This document shows, one piece after another, positions 26,101 through 34,432 of a stretch of DNA of 37,657 nt. Positions within the stretch are counted from its first letter, which is position 1. The number at the start of each line of letters is the position of its first letter. Source of the DNA: Bacteroidota bacterium (GTDB lineage: Bacteria; Bacteroidota; Bacteroidia; Flavobacteriales_E; Vicingaceae); contig JACPDX010000046.1 of the NCBI GenBank assembly GCA_016183805.1, positions 18,357 to 56,013 on the forward strand, given 5' to 3'. A program made the translations under genes and the position numbers. A model generated the notes under the pieces. It was not told where the DNA came from and searched no databases. It saw only the letters and a list, made by a program, of their open reading frames with translations.

Positions 26101-28875
26101 CCCTGCAAAAGACCCTACACCTGTATTGTTTGCCCCTGTACTAAAATACAAGGCTTCGTAACCTACACCGGTATTATAATTTGAACTTACTGTAGAATAC
26201 AATGCTTCTTCTCCTAAAGCTGTATTTGCCTGCCCTCCCGTATTTGAATAAAGAGCTGCCCAACCAAAGGCATTATTAGAGCCACCTGTAGTGTTACTAA
26301 ACATAGCTTGAGTTCCAAATGCGTTGTTATTTCCTCCTGTAGTGTTTGCATTTCCAGCTTGAAAACCAAAAAAAGCAACATACAATCCGTTGTCTATTTT
26401 TCCTGCTTTTTGATTAAATACTCTAAAATTTAAAGATTTATTATCTATTGTTCCAATAAAATCTGTTGCCGTATTTGTTAGAGCATTACCGGTTAAATTC
26501 CATGCGTTTGCAGTTGTAGATAAACTTGACAGAGGAACGGACCAATCATTACCTGCTTCTTTTATAACCAAAGAATCACTTGTGCCATTAACTCCAAAAG
26601 AGGTAATTAACTCGTTGGATGGGTTGGCATCGGCATCGTCAATACTAAAAGTAGTACTGGCACCCCCTGTGATGCCAATCGTTACAGTTCCGGGAGAGAT
26701 GGTATTATTTAAATTTTGAATTTCATTGGTTGCTGAGGTATCATTGTCGGTAGTGGTAATAGTAAAATTAGGGTACGCACTTGTAACGCTTGTAGTACCA
26801 CCTCCGGTAATAACCACTGTTTGGTCGGGAGCAGTATTGGTAATAGAATCGCCGGTTAAATTTATTCCTGCTCCTGCGGTATAAGTTGTACCGGATAAAG
26901 TACTTAAATTAACATTGTTTCCACCGGAAATAGATAATGTATCACCGATTAGAGAAAGGGTTTGAATTTCGTTGGTTGCAGAGGTATCATTAGCATTGGC
27001 AGCAATGGTAAAGTTAGGATAAGAACCTGAAACAGAAGCTGCACCAGTAGTATTGATGGTAACAGTTTGGTCGGGAGCAGTATTGGTAATAGTATCGCTA
27101 GTTAAATTTATTCCTGTACCAGCAGTATAAGTTGTACCAGATAATGTGCTTAAATCAACTGTATTTCCTCCTGATATTGATAAGTTTGGTGATGTAAAAG
27201 ATAATGTTTGCAACTCGTTGGTAGTATCGGCATCTACCTCAGTAAAAGTGGTTAAATAAGGCACGTCGTTAGCAAATGCGGAAACATTGGTTGGAGCACC
27301 AGTTAAGCTGGAATATTGACCATCAAAACCTGAAAGTGGAGTTCCATCCCCATCTCCAAAAATAGTTGTATTATCTACGTTTACAGTTTGTGTTCCCCAG
27401 TTATCGCCAACAGAACCTACTATGGTAGAAGGATCAGTCCATTTGGCCTGCCCCGCACCATCATTAGCTAAAACCCAGTTGGTATTTGTGGCATTGCTTC
27501 CTAATACATATAACGAATCGGTTAAAAACAGACCTGAGTTAACATTAATAATTGCATTACCTTGAGCGTAATTATAAATGGTATCGGCTTCATTATAAAT
27601 TCTAGTGGTTTGATTATAAATTAAATCACTTGCAATATTACCAACCACTTTTCCGTACAATGCGACAGTACTATCAGCGTATAATACAGTATGTCCACCG
27701 GGTGTGGTGTTGGTCATCTGAAATGTTTTTTGAGTAGGGTTCATTACAACAATTCCGGAATCGGAACCAGTTAAATAAACACTACCAACTACTGCATTTG
27801 GATTAAACCCCCAAACGGCTATCACCGATCCATACGGATTTGAGCCTGTAAAGCTGGCGATAACAGTATCTGTTGAAACAACGGTTAGTTGGTGTGGTAT
27901 GGTGGCTGTTCCAATACCAACCTTTCCAATATTACTGTTGTTAATATCAGTACCATTGGATGATGTCCAATAACCTGCAGAAGAGGTTGGTAACACCACA
28001 TAATTACCATTACTTAAAAATAAAGTATCGTTTTGTAAACTTAATGTTTGTAGCTCGTTGGTCGGATTATTATCAGCATCTCCTAAATTGGTAATGGTAT
28101 CACCGGATAAGCTAATGCCATTTCCAGCAAAATAAGTTGTTCCGCTGGTTCCTGCAGGTCCGGTTAAATCGGAAGTAGTAAAAGAAGTGCCGTTCGAATA
28201 ATAAATGGAAAAAGTTCCGTCATTATTATTTATAGTAGAATCTATACTCACTCCATCAACTCCGTTTGTACCGTTTGTGCCCGGAAGCCCATTAGCACCA
28301 TCTGTTCCGTTACAAACGTAGTAGCTAATAGGTGTTTCTCCGGTTGATAATGCACCGTTGTCATCTAAATCTAACCATGTTTGTATAAAATAACCTCCAT
28401 TGATACAATTAGTTCCGGCTGGTTCAGGTGTTGAATTCATTAAGGTATTATGCCCTGATGCACCTGTTGGTCCGTTAGCCGATTCTTTGGCATACAGTGC
28501 GAAAGGAACTGAAAGGAGTTGTGTTGCCGGTAAGATGTTCCCATCAATGGTTATTTGTAAATAAAAGGAAGATAATCCCCAGTTTATTGCCGAAAAAATG
28601 CCACTGTTAACAGTTCCACCTCCAATTTCGGCGGTAAACAAACCAAATTGATTGGTTGAAACTCCGGTATGCGTTTCGGAATAAACAACTGCTCCCGTTG
28701 GCGAACCTTGACGAATATTAAATTCAAGACCAACAGCTTGATTTATTAAGGGATTACCTGTTAAATTCCGAGCAACAGCCTGATAATTAATTTTTTCGGG
28801 GGCCTGGGCTTGTAAATTTGAAATTGCAAACAGCAAATTGCAAATCAGGATGAATGTTAATTTTATGGTCTTCAT
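23107..28875 (-). CDS. Giant fibre protein with S74 intramolecular-chaperone end
   Basis: 1922 residues. Signal peptide (1-23, ends LQAQ), then a Bacteroidota fibre N-domain beginning APEKINYQAVARNLTGNPLI. A Cys-containing module (~145-192, NCINGGYF then YYVCNGTDG) leads to a short collagen-like GTNGTNGVDG stretch. The long middle has repeated GTTYTAGTGINLT blocks and many VGIGTATP tail-fibre turns, plus two YadA-head-like arrays of NTAxGxxAL units (the larger at ~1561-1740). Residues ~1790-1895 are a peptidase S74 domain with the self-cleavage motif SDERVK (Ser1790), then a coiled coil. S74 domains trimerise beta-helical phage and bacterial fibres and then cut themselves off. No T9SS sorting domain is visible, so how it is exported is open. 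It is transcribed just before porP/sprF. Confidence 0.9.
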   Translation of the reverse strand: MKTIKLTFILICNLLFAISNLQAQAPEKINYQAVARNLTGNPLINQAVGLEFNIRQGSPTGAVVYSETHTGVSTNQFGLFTAEIGGGTVNSGIFSAINWGLSSFYLQITIDGNILPATQLLSVPFALYAKESANGPTGASGHNTLMNSTPEPAGTNCINGGYFIQTWLDLDDNGALSTGETPISYYVCNGTDGANGLPGTNGTNGVDGVSIDSTINNNDGTFSIYYSNGTSFTTSDLTGPAGTSGTTYFAGNGISLSGDTITNLGDADNNPTNELQTLSLQNDTLFLSNGNYVVLPTSSAGYWTSSNGTDINNSNIGKVGIGTATIPHQLTVVSTDTVIASFTGSNPYGSVIAVWGFNPNAVVGSVYLTGSDSGIVVMNPTQKTFQMTNTTPGGHTVLYADSTVALYGKVVGNIASDLIYNQTTRIYNEADTIYNYAQGNAIINVNSGLFLTDSLYVLGSNATNTNWVLANDGAGQAKWTDPSTIVGSVGDNWGTQTVNVDNTTIFGDGDGTPLSGFDGQYSSLTGAPTNVSAFANDVPYLTTFTEVDADTTNELQTLSFTSPNLSISGGNTVDLSTLSGTTYTAGTGINLTSDTITNTAPDQTVTINTTGAASVSGSYPNFTIAANANDTSATNEIQTLSLIGDTLSISGGNNVNLSTLSGTTYTAGAGINLTGDSITNTAPDQTVVITGGGTTSVTSAYPNFTITTTDNDTSATNEIQNLNNTISPGTVTIGITGGASTTFSIDDADANPSNELITSFGVNGTSDSLVIKEAGNDWSVPLSSLSTTANAWNLTGNALTNTATDFIGTIDNKSLNFRVFNQKAGKIDNGLYVAFFGFQAGNANTTGGNNNAFGTQAMFSNTTGGSNNAFGWAALYSNTGGQANTALGEEALYSTVSSNYNTGVGYEALYFSTGANNTGVGSFAGDNNITGSSNTFLGYNADANWDNLINATAIGANALVMTSNTVQLGAGADIDFDRALMPNGDPGTSGYLLSSQGAGVAPIWVDPSTISTSLWTDGGANTYLTSLTDNVGIGTNNPLSKLHIQGTSDPLEVVLENGGGAFKTGYSVRTGAGQSWFMGKELTPDFVIKDETVGQVRLQIATNGNVGIGTISPESMLHVALPNTANHKAFQLGHGNQPTLEWLFKVDEFSLFSIANENNGIEFTAMVIDANNGNVGIGTTTPSAKFEVENNTLMRSAHIKNLNPNNVNTLGLFVENNASGNGDKDGISVDVMNSGGTKNTGVTAYVSNGSQFNTAFSGIAYPGNSTVQTNFLEGRIIGGAGGAAQTYGVSISNQSSSSGDAYGGYFTNSNDVANNVFGVRADINGSPSANTRYGIYSNAMGGVTNYGGYFTAAGGTNNYAAIFDQGNVGIGTATPSVKLDVNGSIKNNDSIVSYGGANNWGYLKHRALTLSNSVSNNAAGSLFGGQNVSPQNYIQLAGIDNLGNMPLGLSVFDNGFVSINNLDPTQFLDVNGRIRMRIGAVNGYIPVSTADGTMIWTDPNSVGSGWKLTGNTGTTDSTHFIGTTDNVPLNFKVNGQKAGRIDASLSNSFYGYWAGRDNTTGSQNTAIGTNALILNTTGTQNTAIGASALSNNTGSYNTATGYFTLQNNTGTYNTATGHSALGSNTSGNQNTATGMSALYSNTTGSDNTASGQYALVSNINGNFNIATGKNALYSNISGSTNVATGTGALYNNTTGNSNTAHGHSALYSVTGAGTGNTALGYNAGFSGTAITTGTYNTFIGYNASSNSATRTNSIVIAGNGNLPLPADNSVRIGNSSMGSIGGQVGWTTVSDERVKVNVNEDVKGLAFIMKLKPVTYNYSIEKSNLLQGKTEDISDWKGKYDIEKMRFSGFLSQEVEKAAKESDYNFSGVDKPQDSEGMWGLRYAEFTVPLVKAVQEQQKMIEEQLKMIEELKKEVEVLKNKE
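23656..24195 (-). repeat. YadA-head-like ~16-17-residue repeat array in the fibre gene
   Basis: Successive units such as NTGSYNTATGYFTLQ, NTGTYNTATGHSALG and NTTGSDNTASGQYALVS recur about every 48-51 bp. The NTAxG core is the left-handed parallel beta-roll repeat of trimeric adhesin heads, which supports a trimeric fibre. Confidence 0.85.
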
Positions 28876-28961
28876 AACTAGTTGTTTGTTAATCGTTATT
28901 TGTTACTATCTTTTTTATTGGTTTTATTGTTCTGACTTTCCCTTGTCCCTTTCACATCTTT

Positions 28962-29696
28962 CTACCTCGTAATTTCTACCCAACCTTTATAAACATCACC
29001 GGCAACATTAGCTAAATAAAAATAGGTTCCATCGGGTAAATCTTTACCACCATTGTTTGTTCCTTTCCATACTTTATCATCTTCGTTGGTATAGTTTTCG
29101 GTGTTCCAAACTATATCCCCCCAACGGTTAAAAATTTTCACGTTATTTTCTGGGAATTGTTCAATATTATCGACATACCAAATATCGTTGCTTCCATCTC
29201 CATTGGGTGTTAAACCCGAGTAAAATTTAAGTTTACAATCCTCATCACTGTCTAAACCTACATCAATAATTTTTACAAAAACACAACCCGATGCTCCAAT
29301 AATTCTTACCCGGTAAGCTCCTGCTTTTAAATGAGCTTCGTCTAATACTAACGTAGTATCAAGTACCGATTTTACAATCAAAGTATAAGGTCCGGCACAA
29401 CCCAATACATTGTTGATAAAAATAGATCCATTGTTTGCACCCCTACAACTTTCGTTGATTACTTCGTAGGTTACCATAGAGTCAACATTCAAATTGGGTT
29501 GTTGAAAACCTTGTGTTAAAATTTTATTTACTGAAAATAAGGTTTGCACCACCGCCTCACCAACAGTTGAAGATAAAGTAATGTTAGTTCCGGTTGAATA
29601 ACCTCCTGTACTTCCAATTACTTGGCGGTCGAGTACCACTTGGGCATTAGCTCCAAAGCTTAACAGGATAAATAAGTAGATTAGTTTTTTATTCAT
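28962..29696 (-). CDS. Small SprB-repeat protein with type B T9SS sorting domain
   Basis: 244 residues from the ATG at 29696, which gives a clean signal peptide (MNKKLIYLFILLSFGANAQ). The frame is open upstream to 29780, but that part would translate a hairpin repeat and is not credible. Residues ~30-75 resemble the N-region of Bacteroidota surface proteins (STVGEAVVQTLFS, ILTQGFQQP). Residues ~85-140 contain one SprB-like repeat (CRGANNGSIFINNV, GCAGPYTLIV). The C-terminal ~80 residues are a gliding-motility-type (CHU_C, type B) sorting domain: LTPNGDGSNDIWYV, VKIFNRWGDIVW, DGTYFYLANV. It should be exported by T9SS and held at the surface with a PorP/SprF partner, which is present at 22165-23088. 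It looks like a minimal SprB. Confidence 0.9.
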   Translation of the reverse strand: MNKKLIYLFILLSFGANAQVVLDRQVIGSTGGYSTGTNITLSSTVGEAVVQTLFSVNKILTQGFQQPNLNVDSMVTYEVINESCRGANNGSIFINNVLGCAGPYTLIVKSVLDTTLVLDEAHLKAGAYRVRIIGASGCVFVKIIDVGLDSDEDCKLKFYSGLTPNGDGSNDIWYVDNIEQFPENNVKIFNRWGDIVWNTENYTNEDDKVWKGTNNGGKDLPDGTYFYLANVAGDVYKGWVEITR

Positions 29697-29723
29697 TATT
29701 TCTTTATTTTTTTCTTCCACTCT

Positions 29724-29745
29724 CCCCTCTCTTTTTAAGAGAGGG
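29724..29745. repeat. CTCTC/GAGAG hairpin repeat related to the 7.2-kb palindrome
   Basis: CCCTCTCT (29725-29732) pairs with AGAGAGGG (29738-29745) over a 5-nt loop. The core CCCCTCTCTTTTTA-R-GAGAGGG is shared with 7187-7210, and both are flanked by a G-run/GAGTT arm. It lies in the spacer before the type B CTD gene. Confidence 0.7.
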
Positions 29746-29776
29746 CCAGGGGGGAGTTGTTTATTTTTTCTTTTTC

Positions 29777-29848
29777 TCACGAGTTATGCTTCGCTAAACT
29801 CGCGATAGCTGTAGGGGTAAGTAATAGTATGTAAATTAGTTTTTTCAT
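29777..29848 (-). pseudogene. Orphan signal-peptide gene start (23 codons)
   Basis: ATG overlaps the stop of the fibre gene at 29848 (TAATG) and opens MKKLIYILLLTPTAIAS..., ending TGA at 29777. The first codons parallel the start of the next gene (MNKKLIYLFILL at 29696), including the AAAAAACTAAT-TAC DNA core. It appears to be a duplicated gene start that runs into repeat sequence. Alternatively it could be a tiny leader peptide. Confidence 0.45.
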
Positions 29849-32800
29849 TATTTATTTTTCAAAGTTTCAACTTCTTTTTTCAAATCATCTATCATTTTTT
29901 GTTGTTCCTTAATAGCATTAATAAGCATATAAGTCATAGCTCCATTATCTACAGCTAAATAAGTTTTAGCATTTTTATAGTCGAGAACCATTACTTCATC
30001 TTCAGCAGCTCCATTTGGTATAGCAGTTTTTTCATCTGTTCTTTTTTCTTTTATTGTTGGGACATATTTCCAATCTTTCACCATGTGTGGTGCAACCTTT
30101 TGTAACTCTTGAGCCAAAACACCAACGCCAGTTTCTTTTGGCATACCAGCTTCTCCTGTGTAAGTAAACCAAACTGGGTGAATGGCTAAAACTTCTTTTA
30201 GACCTTCAGAATAATCGTGCACATTTGTTTTTAATCTTTCATCTGATGCTATTGTCCAAACATTTGAGGTTGGTTTTGCGGCACTATTTGTTGATAATTG
30301 TAATTGATATGCAGGAGCAGTTCCAATACCAAGATTGTTAGTAATATAAACATCACCAGCATTAAAATAACCTGCGTAATTAGTTGTTGCACCACCTGAT
30401 GTTGCATAAATTCCATATGAAGTTGTACCACCGTAACCATAAGTATAAACACCATAGTTAACCCCTTGGCCATACCATGCTGTTGCATTCAAGCCATATC
30501 TTGTCCCAGCTCCAGTTGCCGTAGTATTTACGTTAGCATTTAATGCAGTACCCCCAGTTGTGGTATTATTATCAAAATATGCTAAAGTTCCTGTTGAGGC
30601 TAATTGAACATGTAATTTATATGAAGGTGCCACCCCAATACCTAAATTATTAGTTACATAAACATTACCGGCATCAAAATAACCGGCATAGTTGGTAGAA
30701 GTACCATTTGCAGCGTAACCATAAACACCATAATTGTTAGCTGCAGTACCTTGAGAATAACCATAAACGCCAATACCATAGGTACCTGTTGCATTACTCA
30801 CACCAACAGTTCCTCTAGAAGATGTTGTCGTACCTGTTACCTCTCCATAAACTGCATTATTGTATGTTGACCAAGTTGCTGTGCTGTTGAGTACATGTAA
30901 TCTACCTGACATTGTACTACTTAAACCAATTCCTATCTCACCTCCATTTACAGCATCAATGGTTAACATGTCTGTTCCGCCGGTATTATCATAAATCTGA
31001 AACTTCCCGGCACCACCTACAGATGTTGAACCGGTGGAAACAACTCTCCATTGTCTGCCTCCTGCACCAGTATTTGCTAGCTGAAGTCCAGTTCCTCCTG
31101 TATATGTAGAACTGATATCCAAATGTACAGCAGGCGATGTAGTTCCAATACCAACATTCCCACCCATTATTGCCATTGTGTTTGGATTTGCAATGGTATA
31201 TGTAGTAGCTGAGAGACCTATTCCAAATGAATTTGCAGCCGCAGCACCGGTAGACATGCTGCTTCCAAAAGCTGAAGAAGATATTCCTGCAGCAGTATTG
31301 TTGATACCAATTGCTGTAGAATTATTTCCACTAGCAGTATTGCCAATACCAATTGCTGTGGAATTATCTCCACCCGCTGTGTTTCCTTGTCCAATAGCTA
31401 CGGCAGAATACCCACTGGCTGTTACACTTTGTCCGAGTGCCATGGCAACTACTCCAGAAGCAACCGCAGTATAACCAACACCCATAGCTCCATAACCTCC
31501 GGATGCTGATGAATTAAACCCATAAGAAATTCTTGGAGCTGCTCCACCTGATGTACCTACACTCTCGATTGTACCGTCTCCACTAATACCTAAATTTCCG
31601 TTAACATTTAATTTATAAGCACCAGGGGTAGATGTTCCAATACCCACATTATCTGTTAAAGTTGTTGGATAAATATTTGGTGTCGATCTTGTCCAGGCAG
31701 TAGCCCCACCTGATGTTAAAGTAGTTAAATCTGTCCAAGTGGCATTACCAGCAGCGTCTGAAGCCAAAACTCTATTGTTGGCTTCAGAACCATCTACCAA
31801 TTGAATGGCATGATTAGTTGTTCCTCCAACAGCACGAAAGTAACCGCCAATATTAGAACTGGCTGTTCCTATAACATCAGAACGAATTCCATATTTTGTT
31901 ACTGTACCTCCTGCATTTCCAGTTAAACTTGAGCGAATTCCATATATTATACTTCCTGTACTGTTAAAATTTTCAAAGTATCCTGCGTAAGTTGCTCCAG
32001 TACTAGAAGAAGAATTTTGACCATAAATACCGTAAGTTGTTCCAGAACCACTTCCTCCAACTGTAGAAAATGTTCCAGTAGCATTTGATGTGCCTGCTGC
32101 ATCTCCAACAGCATACAATGCATAATTACTAGACCCACCATTTGCACTAAATCTTCCACCATAATTTACGCCTAAGCCCATGCTAGTACCATACACTCCG
32201 TATTTATTTCCACCGTTACCACCTGCGGCACCTTGTATCGCATATTTATCTTCGGCAGCATCAGAGGTAACAATAGTTACTTGCCCTAAAGTTCCATTTA
32301 AATAACCGGGACCAGTACCACTATTCCAGTTTCTAATCATTACATTTGGAATTGAATTTGGATTAGCCCAAATGCTGTAGATTTGACCTCCGTTAACTTC
32401 AAGTTTTTCAGAAGGAGCAGTTGTTCCGATACCTACATTATTATTTGTTGCATCGACTGAGAAAGTAGAGCCATCAATACTAAACGCATTTACTGATGTG
32501 GCTGTAAATGCTAAGGTATTGGCTCCCTGAGTTACCGTTCTTGCTGCAGTAAGTGCTCCGTTACTGTTGTAAATATTAACTGATGCGGCAGGTGTTGACC
32601 ATGTATCAGCACCACCCCCACCACCGGAGGTTAGTACTTGGCCTGCTGTACCCGAACTACCATTTAATTTTATAGCATTTGTAACATTAATATCACCTAC
32701 AACGTGTAATCGTTCATTAGGAGTTGTTGTTCCGATACCTACATTTACAATGTCTGCACCCGTTCCTCCAAGAACTAAACTGTTGCTTTGCCCCACTTTG

Positions 32801-33687
32801 GCATTATAACCAATAGCGGTAGCGTTTGTTAAATTACTGTCTGTAGCATCAGCATTATAACCTAAAAAAGTATTATTTGAACCTGATTTAATCGTCTGCC
32901 CGGCATAAGCCCCTGTTCCGGTATTTCCACTTCCAGTTGTTCCCCAAAATAAGGAATATGTTCCTGTAGCAGTATTGTTACTACCTGTTGAATAGCTAAG
33001 AGTAGTTCTACCAATAGCAGTATTACTGGTTCCTGTAATGTTCGAACCAAGAGCATCATATCCAAGTGCCGTATTCCAGTTTCCAGTTGAAGTAGCGGTT
33101 CCCGCAAAGGCACCAATAAACACATTTTGTCTATTATTTAAATCATCGTTGGTACCAGCACTTTGTCCAATAAATGTTGAAGATCCCGTGTTTAATATTT
33201 CCAGTTGCCCTTTTTGGGTTAATCTGGCTTTTATTACACCATTGGTTCTAAAACTAAGGTCAACAGGATCTGAAGTTCCTATATAATTAGTTGCAGCATT
33301 GGTACCTCCATTACCCGTCGTGGTCCAATCGTTACTAGCTGCAGGAGTAGAACCCACAGCAGATAACATTTGCCAATTGGTGCCATCATAGGCCACTGTT
33401 ACAATTTGATTGGTAAGAATATCGCTACCCGAAAGAGGAGCACTTCCACCAATTTTTGTGATAGATACAGCTCCTGTACCTGAAACATTAAGCGTTGCCG
33501 AAGCAGAGTTGGCAGTATGAGCTTTAAACGTTACTTGCAAACCATTAGTCAATACAAATGTTCCGGGAACTGCAACAGTGTAAGCAGCACTTGTCCCACC
33601 AGATACAATTTCTACTTGTGCTTTTGATACTAATGTTATCGTTAATAACGATAGGGTTAGGATAAGAATTTTTTTAGTCATAATCAT
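29848..33687 (-). CDS. Second giant fibre protein with S74 chaperone end
   Basis: 1279 residues from ATG 33687. The ATG at 33681 (MTKKILIL) is equally possible and is the one preserved in the duplicated start. Signal peptide ends VSKAQ. The N-domain (~24-110) is a compact Gly/Ser/Thr beta domain (GGTSAAYTVAVPGTFVLT, NWQMLSAVG). The middle has YadA-like units (NTAIGRTTLS; at ~31250-31445 NSTAIGIGNTASG units of 14 residues), many VGIGTTTP turns and NYAGYFDAGNVYVTN repeats. Ser1148 of SDERLK starts the peptidase S74 domain, followed by a coiled coil similar to the 1922-residue fibre (AIKEQQKMIDDLKKEVETLKNK region). Same inferred role: self-cleaving trimeric surface fibre. Phage tail fibres share the C-terminus, but the signal peptide and neighbours argue for a cell-surface protein. 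Confidence 0.9.
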   Translation of the reverse strand: MIMTKKILILTLSLLTITLVSKAQVEIVSGGTSAAYTVAVPGTFVLTNGLQVTFKAHTANSASATLNVSGTGAVSITKIGGSAPLSGSDILTNQIVTVAYDGTNWQMLSAVGSTPAASNDWTTTGNGGTNAATNYIGTSDPVDLSFRTNGVIKARLTQKGQLEILNTGSSTFIGQSAGTNDDLNNRQNVFIGAFAGTATSTGNWNTALGYDALGSNITGTSNTAIGRTTLSYSTGSNNTATGTYSLFWGTTGSGNTGTGAYAGQTIKSGSNNTFLGYNADATDSNLTNATAIGYNAKVGQSNSLVLGGTGADIVNVGIGTTTPNERLHVVGDINVTNAIKLNGSSGTAGQVLTSGGGGGADTWSTPAASVNIYNSNGALTAARTVTQGANTLAFTATSVNAFSIDGSTFSVDATNNNVGIGTTAPSEKLEVNGGQIYSIWANPNSIPNVMIRNWNSGTGPGYLNGTLGQVTIVTSDAAEDKYAIQGAAGGNGGNKYGVYGTSMGLGVNYGGRFSANGGSSNYALYAVGDAAGTSNATGTFSTVGGSGSGTTYGIYGQNSSSSTGATYAGYFENFNSTGSIIYGIRSSLTGNAGGTVTKYGIRSDVIGTASSNIGGYFRAVGGTTNHAIQLVDGSEANNRVLASDAAGNATWTDLTTLTSGGATAWTRSTPNIYPTTLTDNVGIGTSTPGAYKLNVNGNLGISGDGTIESVGTSGGAAPRISYGFNSSASGGYGAMGVGYTAVASGVVAMALGQSVTASGYSAVAIGQGNTAGGDNSTAIGIGNTASGNNSTAIGINNTAAGISSSAFGSSMSTGAAAANSFGIGLSATTYTIANPNTMAIMGGNVGIGTTSPAVHLDISSTYTGGTGLQLANTGAGGRQWRVVSTGSTSVGGAGKFQIYDNTGGTDMLTIDAVNGGEIGIGLSSTMSGRLHVLNSTATWSTYNNAVYGEVTGTTTSSRGTVGVSNATGTYGIGVYGYSQGTAANNYGVYGYAANGTSTNYAGYFDAGNVYVTNNLGIGVAPSYKLHVQLASTGTLAYFDNNTTTGGTALNANVNTTATGAGTRYGLNATAWYGQGVNYGVYTYGYGGTTSYGIYATSGGATTNYAGYFNAGDVYITNNLGIGTAPAYQLQLSTNSAAKPTSNVWTIASDERLKTNVHDYSEGLKEVLAIHPVWFTYTGEAGMPKETGVGVLAQELQKVAPHMVKDWKYVPTIKEKRTDEKTAIPNGAAEDEVMVLDYKNAKTYLAVDNGAMTYMLINAIKEQQKMIDDLKKEVETLKNK
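33650..33681 (-). repeat. 32-bp direct repeat, copy A (start of the second fibre gene)
   Basis: Identical to 34353-34384. It encodes the first codons of the fibre signal peptide (MTKKILILTLS). The two copies are 703 bp apart with the ORF6N gene between them. Confidence 0.9.
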
Positions 33688-33726
33688 TTATTTTAATATC
33701 GTATACATGAGCGTTTTGCAGTTTAT

Positions 33727-34278
33727 TTAGTTTTCTTTTTTCTTTTTAATGGTATGTTTAAATTTTAAAACGGCAAAGTTAATTTCAATAGATGTTTCGC
33801 TTTCATTGGTTGCTAAATCATTGTCGAAAATTTCAGCAATCATTTCACCACTCTTTTTAAGAAGTTGCTGCTTTTTATTTTCATCATTAGTTTTAGATAA
33901 TTCGTTAATGGTTCTCGAAATATTTTTTAAATTGGCATACGTTTCAATAATGGCAACGGTTGTTTGCGTTGCTTTTTCGCCTTTTAAAATGGTTGCAAGC
34001 ATATACAATCCCTTTTCGGTAAAGGCTTTGGATGTTGCAGTTGAATGTTTCAGAGAATTGAACCGGTCAAAAATTTTGACCAGTTCGGTTTTCTCTACTG
34101 TTGTTAGAGAAAAAATATACCCCTTAGGAAATTTATCAGGATTATTTTTTACTGCTTGATTTATTTCCTTGGTCTGTACTCCGTAAAGCACAGCAACATC
34201 ACTGTCTAAGATAACTTTTTGGTTTCTTAAGTCAATAACTTTACTTTCGATATGTTCAAACTTTACAGGATGGTTCAT
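33727..34278 (-). CDS. ORF6N-domain DNA-binding protein
   Basis: 183 residues. The N-terminal ~100 residues match the ORF6N domain of phage-type antirepressor/KilA-N-like proteins: VIDLRNQKVILDSDVAVLYG, then TKEINQAVKNNPDKFP and KAFTEKGLYMLATILKG. The C-terminus is helical and Lys-rich. Such genes are common as scattered single insertions in Bacteroidota genomes. The DNA target and host role are unknown. It interrupts a run of fibre genes, is unrelated to them in composition, and is flanked by an exact 32-bp direct repeat of the neighbouring gene's start, which points to insertion. Confidence 0.88.
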   Translation of the reverse strand: MNHPVKFEHIESKVIDLRNQKVILDSDVAVLYGVQTKEINQAVKNNPDKFPKGYIFSLTTVEKTELVKIFDRFNSLKHSTATSKAFTEKGLYMLATILKGEKATQTTVAIIETYANLKNISRTINELSKTNDENKKQQLLKKSGEMIAEIFDNDLATNESETSIEINFAVLKFKHTIKKKKEN

Positions 34279-34304
34279 TTTTTAGTTAATTTTCATTTTT
34301 TTAA

Positions 34305-34348
34305 GTCCTTAGTCGCCCTCGCTTTTGCCCTTGCTTCAGACTAAGGAC
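34305..34348. repeat. Hairpin repeat next to the orphan gene start
   Basis: GTCCTTAGTC (34305-34314) and GACTAAGGAC (34339-34348) are exact inverted repeats around a 24-nt loop. It sits directly after the duplicated 32-bp gene start. Confidence 0.75.
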
Positions 34349-34352
34349 AGGG

Positions 34353-34384
34353 GATAGGGTTAGGATAAGAATTTTTTTAGTCAT
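34353..34384 (-). repeat. 32-bp direct repeat, copy B
   Basis: Exact copy of 33650-33681, upstream of the ORF6N gene in the direction of transcription. It lies 48 bp after the end of the partial fibre gene. Confidence 0.9.
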
Positions 34385-34432
34385 CATTTTTAATTTTTAT
34401 TTCAAATCATTTTTATCAACGGTTCAGATATT

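Larger units (their letters stand above)
34301..34384 (-). pseudogene. Truncated duplicate of the second fibre gene's start (27 codons)
   Basis: From ATG 34384 the frame reads MTKKILILTLS, identical to the start of the fibre gene at 33681, then diverges into PVLSLKQGQKRGRLRT and stops at 34301. The divergent part is the hairpin repeat at 34305-34348. It is probably the remnant left when the ORF6N unit inserted. Confidence 0.6.

Noticed and set aside
29697-29780. Longer N-terminus for the type B CTD protein
   Set aside because: The extension translates a hairpin repeat and precedes a textbook signal peptide at 29696.
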